Below, piece by piece: positions 49,976 to 58,400 of a DNA stretch of 64,000 bases (position 1 is its first letter; each line of letters begins with the position of its first letter). Both the position numbers and the translations under genes were made by a program. This stretch comes from DASUAS01 sp963750045 (GTDB lineage: Bacteria; Actinomycetota; Acidimicrobiia; IMCC26256; DASPTH01): contig CAVVPD010000007.1 of assembly GCA_963750045.1 (NCBI GenBank), positions 744,001 through 808,000 on the forward strand. The letters are read 5' to 3'. Below the pieces are notes generated by a model, which worked only from the letters and a program-made list of their open reading frames with translations, ran no database searches and was not told where the DNA came from.

Positions 49976-50015
49976 AGACACTCACACCGCAACCCCCGGA
50001 CAGGACGTCGCCCAC

Positions 50016-50669
50016 GTGCTCGAGCTCGCCATCCTCGGACTGCTGAAGGAGCAACCGCTCCACGGCTACGAGTTGAAGAAGCGTCTGGGCGAGACGCTGG
50101 GCTCGCTGTGGGGGATCTCCTACGGCTCGCTCTATCCGGCGTTGCGTCGCCTGGAGCACGACGGCTCCATCGAGATCGTGGAGCCCGACACCGCCGCCGC
50201 GCCGATGCCGGCCACCGGTTCGCTCGACGGCGACCTCGCGGCGGCCCGGATCCGTCGACCCGCCAAAGCCACTCGCCGCACCCGGAAGGCGTACCGCCTC
50301 ACGGAGCGCGGTGACGCCCGCCTCTCGCAACTGCTCCTCGACGACGACGTGAGCGGCGATGACGAGCGCACGTTCGCGTTGAAGCTCGCGTTCTGCCGTC
50401 ACCTCGATCCCCAGTCGCGCCTCGAGCTGCTCGAGCGCCGCCGGGCCGCGCTCGCCGACCGCCTTTCCCGGGCGCGCCGCACCTCACCGGGTCGCGGCGA
50501 CCGCTACACGCGCTCGCTCTTCGAGCACCGCGCCGACACCACCCAACGAGATCTCGAATGGATCGACACGCTGATCGCGGCCGAGGGCCCGGACGACGTC
50601 GCCGATCCGACCAACCCCGACCCTTCCCACCAACAGTTCTCCGAACAAGAAGGAGCCACCACATCATGA
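50016..50669 (+). CDS. PadR family transcriptional regulator
   Basis: 217 residues. MLELAILGLLKEQPLHGYEL, then KKRLGETLGSLWGISYGSLY and PALRRLEHDG form the PadR winged helix. The inserted basic loop (AARIRRPAKATRRTRKAYRL) and C-terminal helices (ALKLAFCRHLDPQSRLELLE) follow, as in the group linked to inositol-phosphate synthase. GTG at 50016 gives the conserved start. Its stop overlaps the ino1 start (ATGA). The palindrome upstream is its probable operator. Confidence 0.92.
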   Translation: MLELAILGLLKEQPLHGYELKKRLGETLGSLWGISYGSLYPALRRLEHDGSIEIVEPDTAAAPMPATGSLDGDLAAARIRRPAKATRRTRKAYRLTERGDARLSQLLLDDDVSGDDERTFALKLAFCRHLDPQSRLELLERRRAALADRLSRARRTSPGRGDRYTRSLFEHRADTTQRDLEWIDTLIAAEGPDDVADPTNPDPSHQQFSEQEGATTS

Positions 50670-51739
50670 GTGGACGCGTCCGTGTCGCCATCGCCGGAGT
50701 CGGGAACTGCGCCAGCAGCCTCGTCCAGGGCGTCGAGTACTACCGCAACGCCGACCCCGCGGAAGACGTGCCGGGTCTCATGCACGTCGTCCTCGGCGGA
50801 TATCACGTGGGCGACGTCGACTTCGTCGCCGCGTTCGACGTGGACGCCGACAAGGTCGGGCTCGACCTCGGCAAGGCGATCTCCGCCGGCCAGAACAACA
50901 CCATCAAGTTCGCCAACGTGGGCCAGCTCGAGGTCGAAGTCCGGCGCGGTCCGACCTTCGACGGCCTCGGCAAGTACTACCGCGAGACGGTCGAGGAGTC
51001 GCCGGCCGCGCCGGTCGACGTCGCGCAGGCTTTGCGCGACGCCAAGGCCGACGTGCTCGTGAGCTACCTCCCCGTCGGATCGGAGGAGGCGCAGCGCTAC
51101 TACGCGCAGGCGTGCCTCGACGCCGGGGTGGGCTTCGTCAACGCCATCCCGGTGTTCATCGCCAGCGACCCCGAGTGGGCGGCGAAGTTCGCGGCGGCCA
51201 ACCTCCCGATCGTCGGCGACGACATCAAGAGCCAGGTGGGCGCCACCATCACCCACCGCGTGCTCGCCCGCCTCATGGAGGACCGCGGCACCAGCATCGA
51301 CCGCACCTACCAGCTCAACTTCGGCGGCAACATGGACTTCAAGAACATGTTGGAGCGCAGCCGGCTCGAGTCGAAGAAGATCTCGAAGACCCAGTCGGTC
51401 ACCAGCCAGATCGAACAGGGCATCGAGTCCGACAACGTGCACATCGGCCCGTCGGACCACGTGCCGTGGCTCGACGACCGGAAGTGGGCCTACATCCGCC
51501 TCGAGGGCCGAAATTTCGGTGACGTCCCGCTCAACATCGAGCTCAAGCTCGAGGTGTGGGACTCCCCGAACTCGGCCGGCGTGATCATCGACGCGGTGCG
51601 GTGCTGCAAGCTCGCGCTCGACCGTGGCGTCGGTGGCCCGCTCGCCGGCCCTTCGGCCTACTTCATGAAGTCACCGGCCGTGCAGTACCACGACGACGAG
51701 GCCCGCGAGCTCGTGGAGCGGTTCGCCGACGGCGAGTAG
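50666..51739 (+). CDS. ino1: Inositol-3-phosphate synthase
   Basis: 357 residues. Converts glucose-6-phosphate to 1D-myo-inositol-3-phosphate with NAD, the start of phosphatidylinositol and mycothiol synthesis in actinobacteria. NAD loop VAIAGVGNCASSLVQGVEYY (residues 7-26), NFGGNMDFKNM, SRLESKKISKTQSVTSQ (active-site Lys residues) and DHVPWLDDRKWAYIRLEG. ATG at 50666 with AAGGAG upstream; coupled to padR. PIG-L-type deacetylase at 33033 could be a later-pathway enzyme but is not adjacent. Confidence 0.96.
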   Translation: MSGRVRVAIAGVGNCASSLVQGVEYYRNADPAEDVPGLMHVVLGGYHVGDVDFVAAFDVDADKVGLDLGKAISAGQNNTIKFANVGQLEVEVRRGPTFDGLGKYYRETVEESPAAPVDVAQALRDAKADVLVSYLPVGSEEAQRYYAQACLDAGVGFVNAIPVFIASDPEWAAKFAAANLPIVGDDIKSQVGATITHRVLARLMEDRGTSIDRTYQLNFGGNMDFKNMLERSRLESKKISKTQSVTSQIEQGIESDNVHIGPSDHVPWLDDRKWAYIRLEGRNFGDVPLNIELKLEVWDSPNSAGVIIDAVRCCKLALDRGVGGPLAGPSAYFMKSPAVQYHDDEARELVERFADGE

Positions 51740-51789
51740 CCGCCACTCGTCAGTGCGCACGGACGCCCGCGCCGTGCGATGATCGACAC

Positions 51790-52401
51790 GTGAACGCTGA
51801 CACTCCTTCCGAACGCGAATTGCGCCTCCTCGGCGATCTGCAGGGGAAACGGGTGCTCGACCTCGGTTGTGGCACCGGTTCCGCCGCGATCACCTTCGCC
51901 CGCCACGGGGCGATGGTCATCGCCCTCGACGGGTCGGACGGGCGCCTCGCCGAGGCCCGCGCCCGGTCCGAGCGGGCGGAGGTGAAGGTCGAGTGGCGCA
52001 AGGGTGATCTCGCCGACCTCGCGTTCCTGAGGGCCGAGTCGATCGACATGGCCTTCAGCGCCGACGAGATCGCGGAGGTCGACGACGCGTCGCGCCTCTT
52101 CCGTCAGGTCCAACGCGTGCTCAAGCCCAACGCGCCGTTCGTGTTCTCCTACGAGCACCCGATGGGTCTGTGCATCGGAGCCTCGGGGGCGGTCGAGCGC
52201 TCCTACTTCGAGCCGGGCCCGGTCACCGTCGAACGCAACGGGAACTCCGTCGAGGTCTACGCACGCACGATCGGCGACGTGTTCACGGAGCTCGGTCGGG
52301 CCGGCTTCCGGGTCGACACCATCCTCGAACCGCGCCCCGAGGCGCAGGGCGCCACGGTCCCCGTCACCATCGTCTGGCGCGCCCGCAAGGAAGGCGCCTG
52401 A
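51790..52401 (+). CDS. SAM-dependent methyltransferase
   Basis: 203 residues. Motif I VLDLGCGTGSAAITFARHGA (residues 22-41), acidic end of strand 2 ALDGSDG, motif for strand 4 SIDMAFSADEIAEVDD, and VQRVLKPNAPFVFSYEHPMG. Class I methyltransferase of the ubiE/type-11 kind; substrate unknown. GTG at 51790. Follows ino1 by 50 bp and converges with cca with a 3-bp gap. Confidence 0.85.
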   Translation: MNADTPSERELRLLGDLQGKRVLDLGCGTGSAAITFARHGAMVIALDGSDGRLAEARARSERAEVKVEWRKGDLADLAFLRAESIDMAFSADEIAEVDDASRLFRQVQRVLKPNAPFVFSYEHPMGLCIGASGAVERSYFEPGPVTVERNGNSVEVYARTIGDVFTELGRAGFRVDTILEPRPEAQGATVPVTIVWRARKEGA

Positions 52402-52404
52402 CGG

Positions 52405-53829
52405 TCAGTTCGCGGCGGGTTCGACACCCCGTTCACACGCCCACGCCGCGAGGCGGCGACGCGCCTCCTCCTCGCCGATCGGCCCCTCGTCGAGGCGGGC
52501 CTCGAGCAGGAACTCGAGCGCCTCGCCCACGACCCGACCGGGCGACACCCCGAGGTACTCCATCACCTGACGGCCGTCGAGCGGCGGACGGATCGAGTCG
52601 AGCTCCTCCTGCTCGCGCAGCTCGGCGATGCGGGTCTCGAGATCGTCCATCCGGCGCTGCAAGGCACGCGCGCGGTTCTGGTTGCGAGTCGTGCAGTCGC
52701 AGCGCTGGAGGTGGTTGAGCTCGTCGAGCAGGTCGCCGGCGTCGCGCACGTAGCGCCGCACCGCCTTGTCGGTCCACCCCATGGCGTAGGTGTGGATGCG
52801 GAGGTGGAGGTACACCAGCTTCACCACCTGATCCACGACGTCGTTCGGGTACTTCAGTGCCCGCATGCGCTCCTCGGTCATCCGCGCTCCGACCACCTCG
52901 TGGTGGTGGAAGCTCACCCCACCACCCGCGAACGAGCGCGTCTTCGGCTTCCCGACGTCGTGGAACAGCGCTGCGAGCCGCACGACCAGCTCGGGACGGG
53001 TGTTGCGCACCACCGCGATCGTGTGCGCGAGCACGTCCTTGTGCGTGTGGATCGGGTCCTGCTCCAGACGCATCTGGTTGAGCTCGGGCAGGAACTCGTC
53101 GGAGAGGAGGGTCTCGGCGAGGAACCAGAGGCCGGCGCTCGGATCGTCGACGAGCAGGAGCTTCGACAGCTCGTCGCGGATGCGCTCCGCGCTCACGATC
53201 TCGAGCCGGTGGCGCAGCTCCCCGACCGCCCCGGTCATCGCCGCGTCGGGCTCGAAGCCGAACTGCGCGACGAATCGCGCCGCCCGCAACATGCGCAGCG
53301 GGTCGTCGAGGAACGACACCTCGGGTGCGAGCGGCGTGCGCAGCCGTCGGGCCGCGAGGTCGGCCGCACCGTCGAACGGATCGACCAGCTCGGGCACCGG
53401 AAGACGCAACGCCATCGCGTTCACGGTGAAGTCGCGGCGCGAGAGGTCGGTCGCGACGTCGTCGGAGTACCGCACCTCGGGTTTGCGACTCTCCGGTCGG
53501 TACACCTCGGCGCGGAACGTCGTGATCTCGATCACGGTGTCGCCCTTGCGACATCCGATCGTGCCGAACCGCTGTCCCTGGAGCCACACCGCATCGGCCC
53601 AGCCGCGGACGATCTGCTCCACGGCGTCGGGACGCGCGTCGGTGGTGAGGTCCACGTCGGGCGCCTCGCCGTCCCGCGTCACCCGGTCGAGGAACGCGTC
53701 CCGTACGCTCCCACCCACGAGGTAGCACTCGTACCCCGCTCCGGTGATCAGGCGCGCGAGCTGCTGCGTCGGGCTCGCAGGGTCGAGCAGCGGTTGGAGA
53801 CGGGGCGGGATCACGGCCATTCCCACCAT
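52405..53829 (-). CDS. cca: CCA tRNA nucleotidyltransferase
   Basis: 474 residues. Class II nucleotidyltransferase head: YLVGGSVRDAFLDR, then DVDLTTDARP (catalytic Asp pair) and SRRDFTVNAMAL. The tail has an HD domain: HTIAVV, ALFHDVGKPKT, HHHEVVG. It adds CCA to tRNA 3' ends, although tRNA-Gly in this window has its CCA encoded. I start at the ATG at 53829, 8 bases after GGCGGA; an ATG at 53820 is also possible. Divergent from the DUF3499 gene. Confidence 0.94.
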   Translation of the reverse strand: MVGMAVIPPRLQPLLDPASPTQQLARLITGAGYECYLVGGSVRDAFLDRVTRDGEAPDVDLTTDARPDAVEQIVRGWADAVWLQGQRFGTIGCRKGDTVIEITTFRAEVYRPESRKPEVRYSDDVATDLSRRDFTVNAMALRLPVPELVDPFDGAADLAARRLRTPLAPEVSFLDDPLRMLRAARFVAQFGFEPDAAMTGAVGELRHRLEIVSAERIRDELSKLLLVDDPSAGLWFLAETLLSDEFLPELNQMRLEQDPIHTHKDVLAHTIAVVRNTRPELVVRLAALFHDVGKPKTRSFAGGGVSFHHHEVVGARMTEERMRALKYPNDVVDQVVKLVYLHLRIHTYAMGWTDKAVRRYVRDAGDLLDELNHLQRCDCTTRNQNRARALQRRMDDLETRIAELREQEELDSIRPPLDGRQVMEYLGVSPGRVVGEALEFLLEARLDEGPIGEEEARRRLAAWACERGVEPAAN

Positions 53830-53910
53830 TGTCGTCCGCCGGGGCGTCGAAGCGGCGAAACATCCCCGCGTATCCCAACCGCACCGACCGCGCTCCACTA
53901 CGTTCGGCTC

Positions 53911-54396
53911 GTGGAAGACGCACCTGCTTGCTCACGTCTGGGGTGCGACGAGTCGGCCGTCGCGGTCTTCGCGTTCGACGCTCGCGAGTCCCTCGTGTGG
54001 CTCGATCCCATCTCCACTCCCGGTCGCGGCGCCGGTGTGCTGTGCGAACGCCACGCCGAACGGCTCTCGCCGCCCCGCGGCTGGAACCTTCTCGACCGCC
54101 GCGCCCCAGAGGCCCGGCTGTGGACGGGCCGGCCTGCGGCGGCCACCGCCCCGACCCCCGCCCACACCGCCCGTCGCGAGCGGCCGGCCCGATCCCGACC
54201 GTGTGCGCCCCCGGGACTCCGCCTGCCCTTCGACGCGATGCCGGAGCCGGTGGCGGCCGTGTCCGCCGGCGACACGACCCCCCGCACCTGGTCGCCCCGC
54301 GATCGACCGGGCCCCGAATTCGAACGCGTGCTCGACGCCCGTACGCCGATGCTCGCCCGTGCCTTCGACTCGGCGCGGCCGACCGACGGCGCCTGA
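53911..54396 (+). CDS. DUF3499 family protein
   Basis: 161 residues. Cys-rich N-terminus CSRLGCDESAVAVFAFDARE, then GVLCERHAERLSPPRGWNLL: the typical DUF3499 pattern (CSRxxC, later LCxxHxxRLxxPRGW), likely a zinc ribbon. The C-terminal half is Pro/Arg-rich and disordered. The family is specific to Actinomycetota; role unknown. GTG at 53911. The conserved site next to cca/murJ fits actinobacterial gene order. Confidence 0.82.
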   Translation: MEDAPACSRLGCDESAVAVFAFDARESLVWLDPISTPGRGAGVLCERHAERLSPPRGWNLLDRRAPEARLWTGRPAAATAPTPAHTARRERPARSRPCAPPGLRLPFDAMPEPVAAVSAGDTTPRTWSPRDRPGPEFERVLDARTPMLARAFDSARPTDGA

Positions 54397-54409
54397 CCGT
54401 CGAACCGCG

Positions 54410-55555
54410 TCAGGTCGGCCGGCTCGAGCTGACGACCGGCCCGGACTGGTGATCGGGCGGCGGCGGAGGCGTCTCCTGGGTCCGCTCGAGATCGGCGCGG
54501 TCGAGGGCGAAGCGCATCTCGCTCGGCACGTTCGCGTGGGCGACCGCGTCCTCACGCGCGACGAGGCTGTTGCGATAGAGCTGCACGAGGCTCTGGTCGA
54601 AGGTCTGCATGCCGTACAGGTCACCGTGGGTCATCTCGTCGTCGAGCTCGCCCAGACGCTCGGGATCCGCGATCCGTTCCGCCACCCGCGCGTTCACCAC
54701 CAGCACCTCGAGCGCGGGAACGCGCCCACGTCCACCCGCTCGCGGGAGCAGCCGTTGCGAGACGATTCCGCGCAACGTGACCGCGAGCGACGAGCGCGCC
54801 TGGCGTTGCCGGTGCGGCGGGAAGAGCTCCACAAACCGGTCGACGGTGTCGATCGCGCTCACGGTCGACATCCCCGCGAACACGAGGTGCCCGATCTCCG
54901 CGGCCTGGAGCAACGCCCACGCGGCTTCGGCGTCGCGCAGGTCACCGAGCACGACCACGTCGGGATCCTGGCGCAGCGCGTGCTCGAGTCCCGAGACCGC
55001 GCTGGGCGTGTCGACCCCGACCTCGCGCTGGTCGACGATCGACCGCTTGTCGGGGTGGAGGACCTCGACCGGATCCTCGACCGTGACGATGTGGCCTTCG
55101 CGCTGGCTGTTGACGTGGTCCACCATCGCGGCCAGGGTCGCCGTCTTTCCCGACCCCGCGAGGCCGGTCACGAGCACGAGCCCGTGCTGTCCCTCGGCCA
55201 ACGTGGGGACCGCGGGCGGCAAGCCGAGGGCCTCGAAGCTCGGGATGCCGGGCAGCACACGCCGCAGCACGAGACCCACCCAACCGCGCTGGCGGAAGGC
55301 ACTCACCCGGAAGCGTCCGAGGCCGGCGATGCCGTACGTGAAGTCACACTCACCGGTGGCCTGGAACGTCTCAGCCCGGCCGCTCGGGATGATCCCCGCG
55401 GCCACGCGCTCGGTGTCGCTGGGCTCGACGGTGTCGAACGGGCCCTCGCGCAGTCGGCCGTCGACCCGGAGGCGGGGCCGCGATCCGACCTTCACGTGGA
55501 CGTCAGAGGCCCCTTGTTCCACGGCAAAGCGCAGCAGTCCGTCCAGATCCAACAA
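54410..55555 (-). CDS. PilT-like type IV pilus retraction ATPase
   Basis: 381 residues. N-terminal PAS-like domain (LLRFAVEQGASDVHVKVGSR), Walker A TGLAGSGKTATL (about residue 131), Asp box VTVEDPVEV, Walker B-like DVVVLGDLRDAEA, and His box GHLVFAGMS. In typical PilT the Walker B reads LxGEMRD; here GDLRD lacks the Glu, which may reduce ATP hydrolysis. The C-terminus has a short Pro-rich tail. TTG at 55555 with GGAGG 8 bases upstream. No other pilus gene is in the window. Confidence 0.87.
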   Translation of the reverse strand: MLDLDGLLRFAVEQGASDVHVKVGSRPRLRVDGRLREGPFDTVEPSDTERVAAGIIPSGRAETFQATGECDFTYGIAGLGRFRVSAFRQRGWVGLVLRRVLPGIPSFEALGLPPAVPTLAEGQHGLVLVTGLAGSGKTATLAAMVDHVNSQREGHIVTVEDPVEVLHPDKRSIVDQREVGVDTPSAVSGLEHALRQDPDVVVLGDLRDAEAAWALLQAAEIGHLVFAGMSTVSAIDTVDRFVELFPPHRQRQARSSLAVTLRGIVSQRLLPRAGGRGRVPALEVLVVNARVAERIADPERLGELDDEMTHGDLYGMQTFDQSLVQLYRNSLVAREDAVAHANVPSEMRFALDRADLERTQETPPPPPDHQSGPVVSSSRPT

Positions 55556-55658
55556 CGTGGGTGCCTCCGAGGCCCTTGTATCGGCGCCCGGCGCGGCCGT
55601 CTGTAGAGCTCCGGCGCGTGCCCGCCGCAGGTCACATGCCGACCATTACCCTGCTTCT

Positions 55659-56357
55659 GTGCGGCAGCAGACCCTGCGTTTCGGCGACACCTGGGCACGC
55701 ATCGCGCCCTGGCGCGGCGGGGGCGGAGCGGCGCACCTCGTGGTGGGACCGGATGCGACCGTGTCGCCCACCGTGGTCCGGCGCTGTGTGGACCGGGCCC
55801 GGGCCTCGGGATACGACTCGGTGCTCACGAGCGCCGTCAGCCCGGCCGAATCGGGCGTGTTCGTCGACGCCGGCTTCTCGGTACGCGAGCGTCTCCACCT
55901 CCTCGCCCTCGACCTCCGCGACGCGCCGCGCGCCGTGTCGCTCCCCCTGCGCAAGGCGACGCGCCACGACCGGCCCGCGGTGCTCGCGCTCGACGACCTG
56001 TCCTTCGACGACTTCTGGCGCCTCGGCGTGGTCGGGCTCAAGGATGCCGTCGGCGCGACACCCACGAGCCGATTCCGCGTGGGGGACGACGCCGACGAAC
56101 GCGTCGTCGCCTACGCGATCACCGGCTTGGCCGGCCACCACGGATATCTCCAGCGCATCGCGGTGCATCCCGACGCGCGCGGCCGCGGTTGGGGCCACGC
56201 GCTCGTCGCCGACGCGCTCGGTTGGCTGTGGAAGCACGGCACCGACCGCGTCTACGTGAACACGCAGCTCGAGAACCGCCGAGCGCTCGCGCTGTACGAG
56301 TCGTTCGGGTTCACGATCCTCCCGGCCGGCCTCAGCGTCCTCGGCCGGGCGTTGTGA
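55659..56357 (+). CDS. GNAT family N-acetyltransferase
   Basis: 232 residues. Residues 95-232 form the GNAT fold: LRKATRHDRPAVLALDDLSF, YLQRIAVHPDARGRGWGHAL (acetyl-CoA loop RGRGWG) and VNTQLENRRALALYESFGF. The N-terminal 90 residues (GGGAAHLVVGPDATVSPTVV) look like a second, degenerate GNAT half. RimI-like or small-molecule acceptor unknown. GTG at 55659. Stop overlaps the next start (GTGA), so it is coupled to the DUF6049 gene. Confidence 0.85.
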   Translation: MRQQTLRFGDTWARIAPWRGGGGAAHLVVGPDATVSPTVVRRCVDRARASGYDSVLTSAVSPAESGVFVDAGFSVRERLHLLALDLRDAPRAVSLPLRKATRHDRPAVLALDDLSFDDFWRLGVVGLKDAVGATPTSRFRVGDDADERVVAYAITGLAGHHGYLQRIAVHPDARGRGWGHALVADALGWLWKHGTDRVYVNTQLENRRALALYESFGFTILPAGLSVLGRAL

Positions 56358-58400
56358 ACAGCCGCAAAGCGGTCGCGGGCCTCGTGCTCGCGACCCTGGT
56401 CGCGCTCGTCGCAACCCTGAACGGGGGACCCGCGAGGGCCCAGACGACTCCCGGGCCGAGCTTCGTCCTCACCGGCCAGAGCCCGTGGACCCAACCGGGT
56501 GGCCTGATCCTCTTCCGGCTCCACGCGACCAACGTCCCGGCCGGCTCCGAGGTCTCGCTCACGGTGCACGACGCGCTGCGGTCACGAACGGCGTTCGACG
56601 ACAGCGTGAACGGCGGCCGCCTGCCTCCCACCCGCGGGCTGTCCGACGTGTCGTTCGACAGCTTGCACACCGATCCCGCCACCGGCGACCGGGTGCTCGT
56701 CTACCCCACCGCGACGCTCACCGGTGGGGGCGTATACCCACTCGAGGTCGACCTGCGCAGTCCCGCCGACGAGTCGATCGCACACTTCGTGACCCACGTG
56801 GTCATCGCCGACGTCGGTACCGACGGCAAGCTCACGGTGGGCGCTCCGCTGCACGTCGCGTGGATCTGGCCCCTACGGGCAGATCCCGCGTACGTCGCCG
56901 GGAAGTACCCGATCAACCCGACCACGCTCGGGGACCTGCGGCCCACGGGAAGGCTCGGTCGCCAGGCGCAACAGCTCGCGGCGAACACCGACGTACCCCT
57001 CACCCTCGCCCCGAGCCCCGAGACCCTCGACGCGTGGCGCGACCTCGGCGCCAAGCTGCCCGAGCTCGCGCCGGGAGCGGCGGCACTGCAACTCACCGCC
57101 GCTCGCAACCAGGTGCTGGCCGGCCCGTTCGTGCCGCTCGACCTGCCCTCGGTGCTCGGCAACGGGCTCGCCGGGGTCGTGAACTCCGAGCTGGCCCGCG
57201 GCATCGTCACCCTCGAGAGCTTCTTCGGTACCCACCTCGACCCGAGCACGGCCCTGCCGGGCCCGCTCGACGACGCGTCGCTGCGCCTGCTCCAGAACGC
57301 CAGCGCCCGGCAACTCGTCGTCGAGGGCGACGCGCTCACACCCGTGAGCGAGCGATACACGCCCGCGCACCCCTACAAGATGCAGGCGGTGGCCGGCGAC
57401 GACGCCACCGCGGTGACCGTGCTGGCGACCGACCCCGGGTTCGAGAAGTTCCTCTCGGGTGACGACCCACCCGCGCTGCGCGCCGCACACCTGCTCGCAG
57501 GCCTCGCCCTCGTCGCCCTCGAACAACCCAGCCTCAACCGCGGGATCGCCATCGCCAACCCCGACCGCTGGGACGCCGACCCGACGTTCGTGACGGCAGC
57601 GCTGGCCGGCCTGCGGGGCAACCCGCTGCTCGAGCCCGACACCGTGGCGAGCCTGCTCGACGCGGTCCCGACCGCGACGGTCGACGACGCCGCCGACGGC
57701 GCCCCCGTGTACCGGCAGGTCTCCCCGTACGCGGCGCCGGCGACACCGGTCAGCCTGGTCCAGTACCAGCGGGGGGAGAGCGACACGCAAGCGGTGGCAA
57801 CGCTCGTGGGCGCAGACGACCCGCGGACGACCCGGGACGAGCGTGCGCTCGCGACATCGGTCGCCGCCGACTGGCAGAACGCCGACGGTAGGGGTCGCCG
57901 CGCGAGCCCTGCTCGCCAGCATCGGCGACTCCGTGAACGGCTTCCTCCGCCAGATCAAGGTGCAACCGCGCGGCACGATCACCATCACCTCCAGCAAGGC
58001 CGAGATCCCCATCGGGTTCCAGAACACGAGTGACCAGGACGTCACCGTGCACCTGAAGCTCGAGAGCGACCGGCTCCTGTTCCCCGACGGCGCCGAGCGC
58101 ACCGTCGTCCTCCCCAAGAACCGCAGCACGACGGTGCGGGTCACAGTCGAGACCCGGGGGTCGGGGACGTCGCCGGTGCAGATGTCGGTGACGACCGCCG
58201 ACGGCCTGACCATCGGCAACCCGACGACGATCAAGGTCCGTTCGTCGTTCGTGAGCGGGGTCGGGATCTTCCTGACCGTGGGCGCCATCGTGTTCCTCGC
58301 GCTCTGGTGGGGCTGGGACATCCACCGGCGGCGCAAGCGCCGCGGCCCCAAGCCCCGCAGCCCGCGGTCGCTCGCGACGCCGTCCGGGCAACCGGCGTGA
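56354..58400 (+). CDS. DUF6049-like secreted membrane protein before murJ (one frameshift)
   Basis: About 682 residues when repaired. Signal peptide (AVAGLVLATLVALVATLNGG), a long extracellular part (WIWPLRADPAYVA, then LPELAPGAAALQLTAARNQV) and a C-terminal beta domain (IPIGFQNTSDQDVTVHLKLE) before a single membrane helix (GIFLTVGAIVFLALWWGWDI) and a basic tail. Such proteins precede murJ in actinobacteria. The break is at about 57885-57900 (QNADG | VGVAARALLASIGDS). Coupled to murJ by GTGA overlap, and probably works with it at the cell envelope. Confidence 0.8.
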
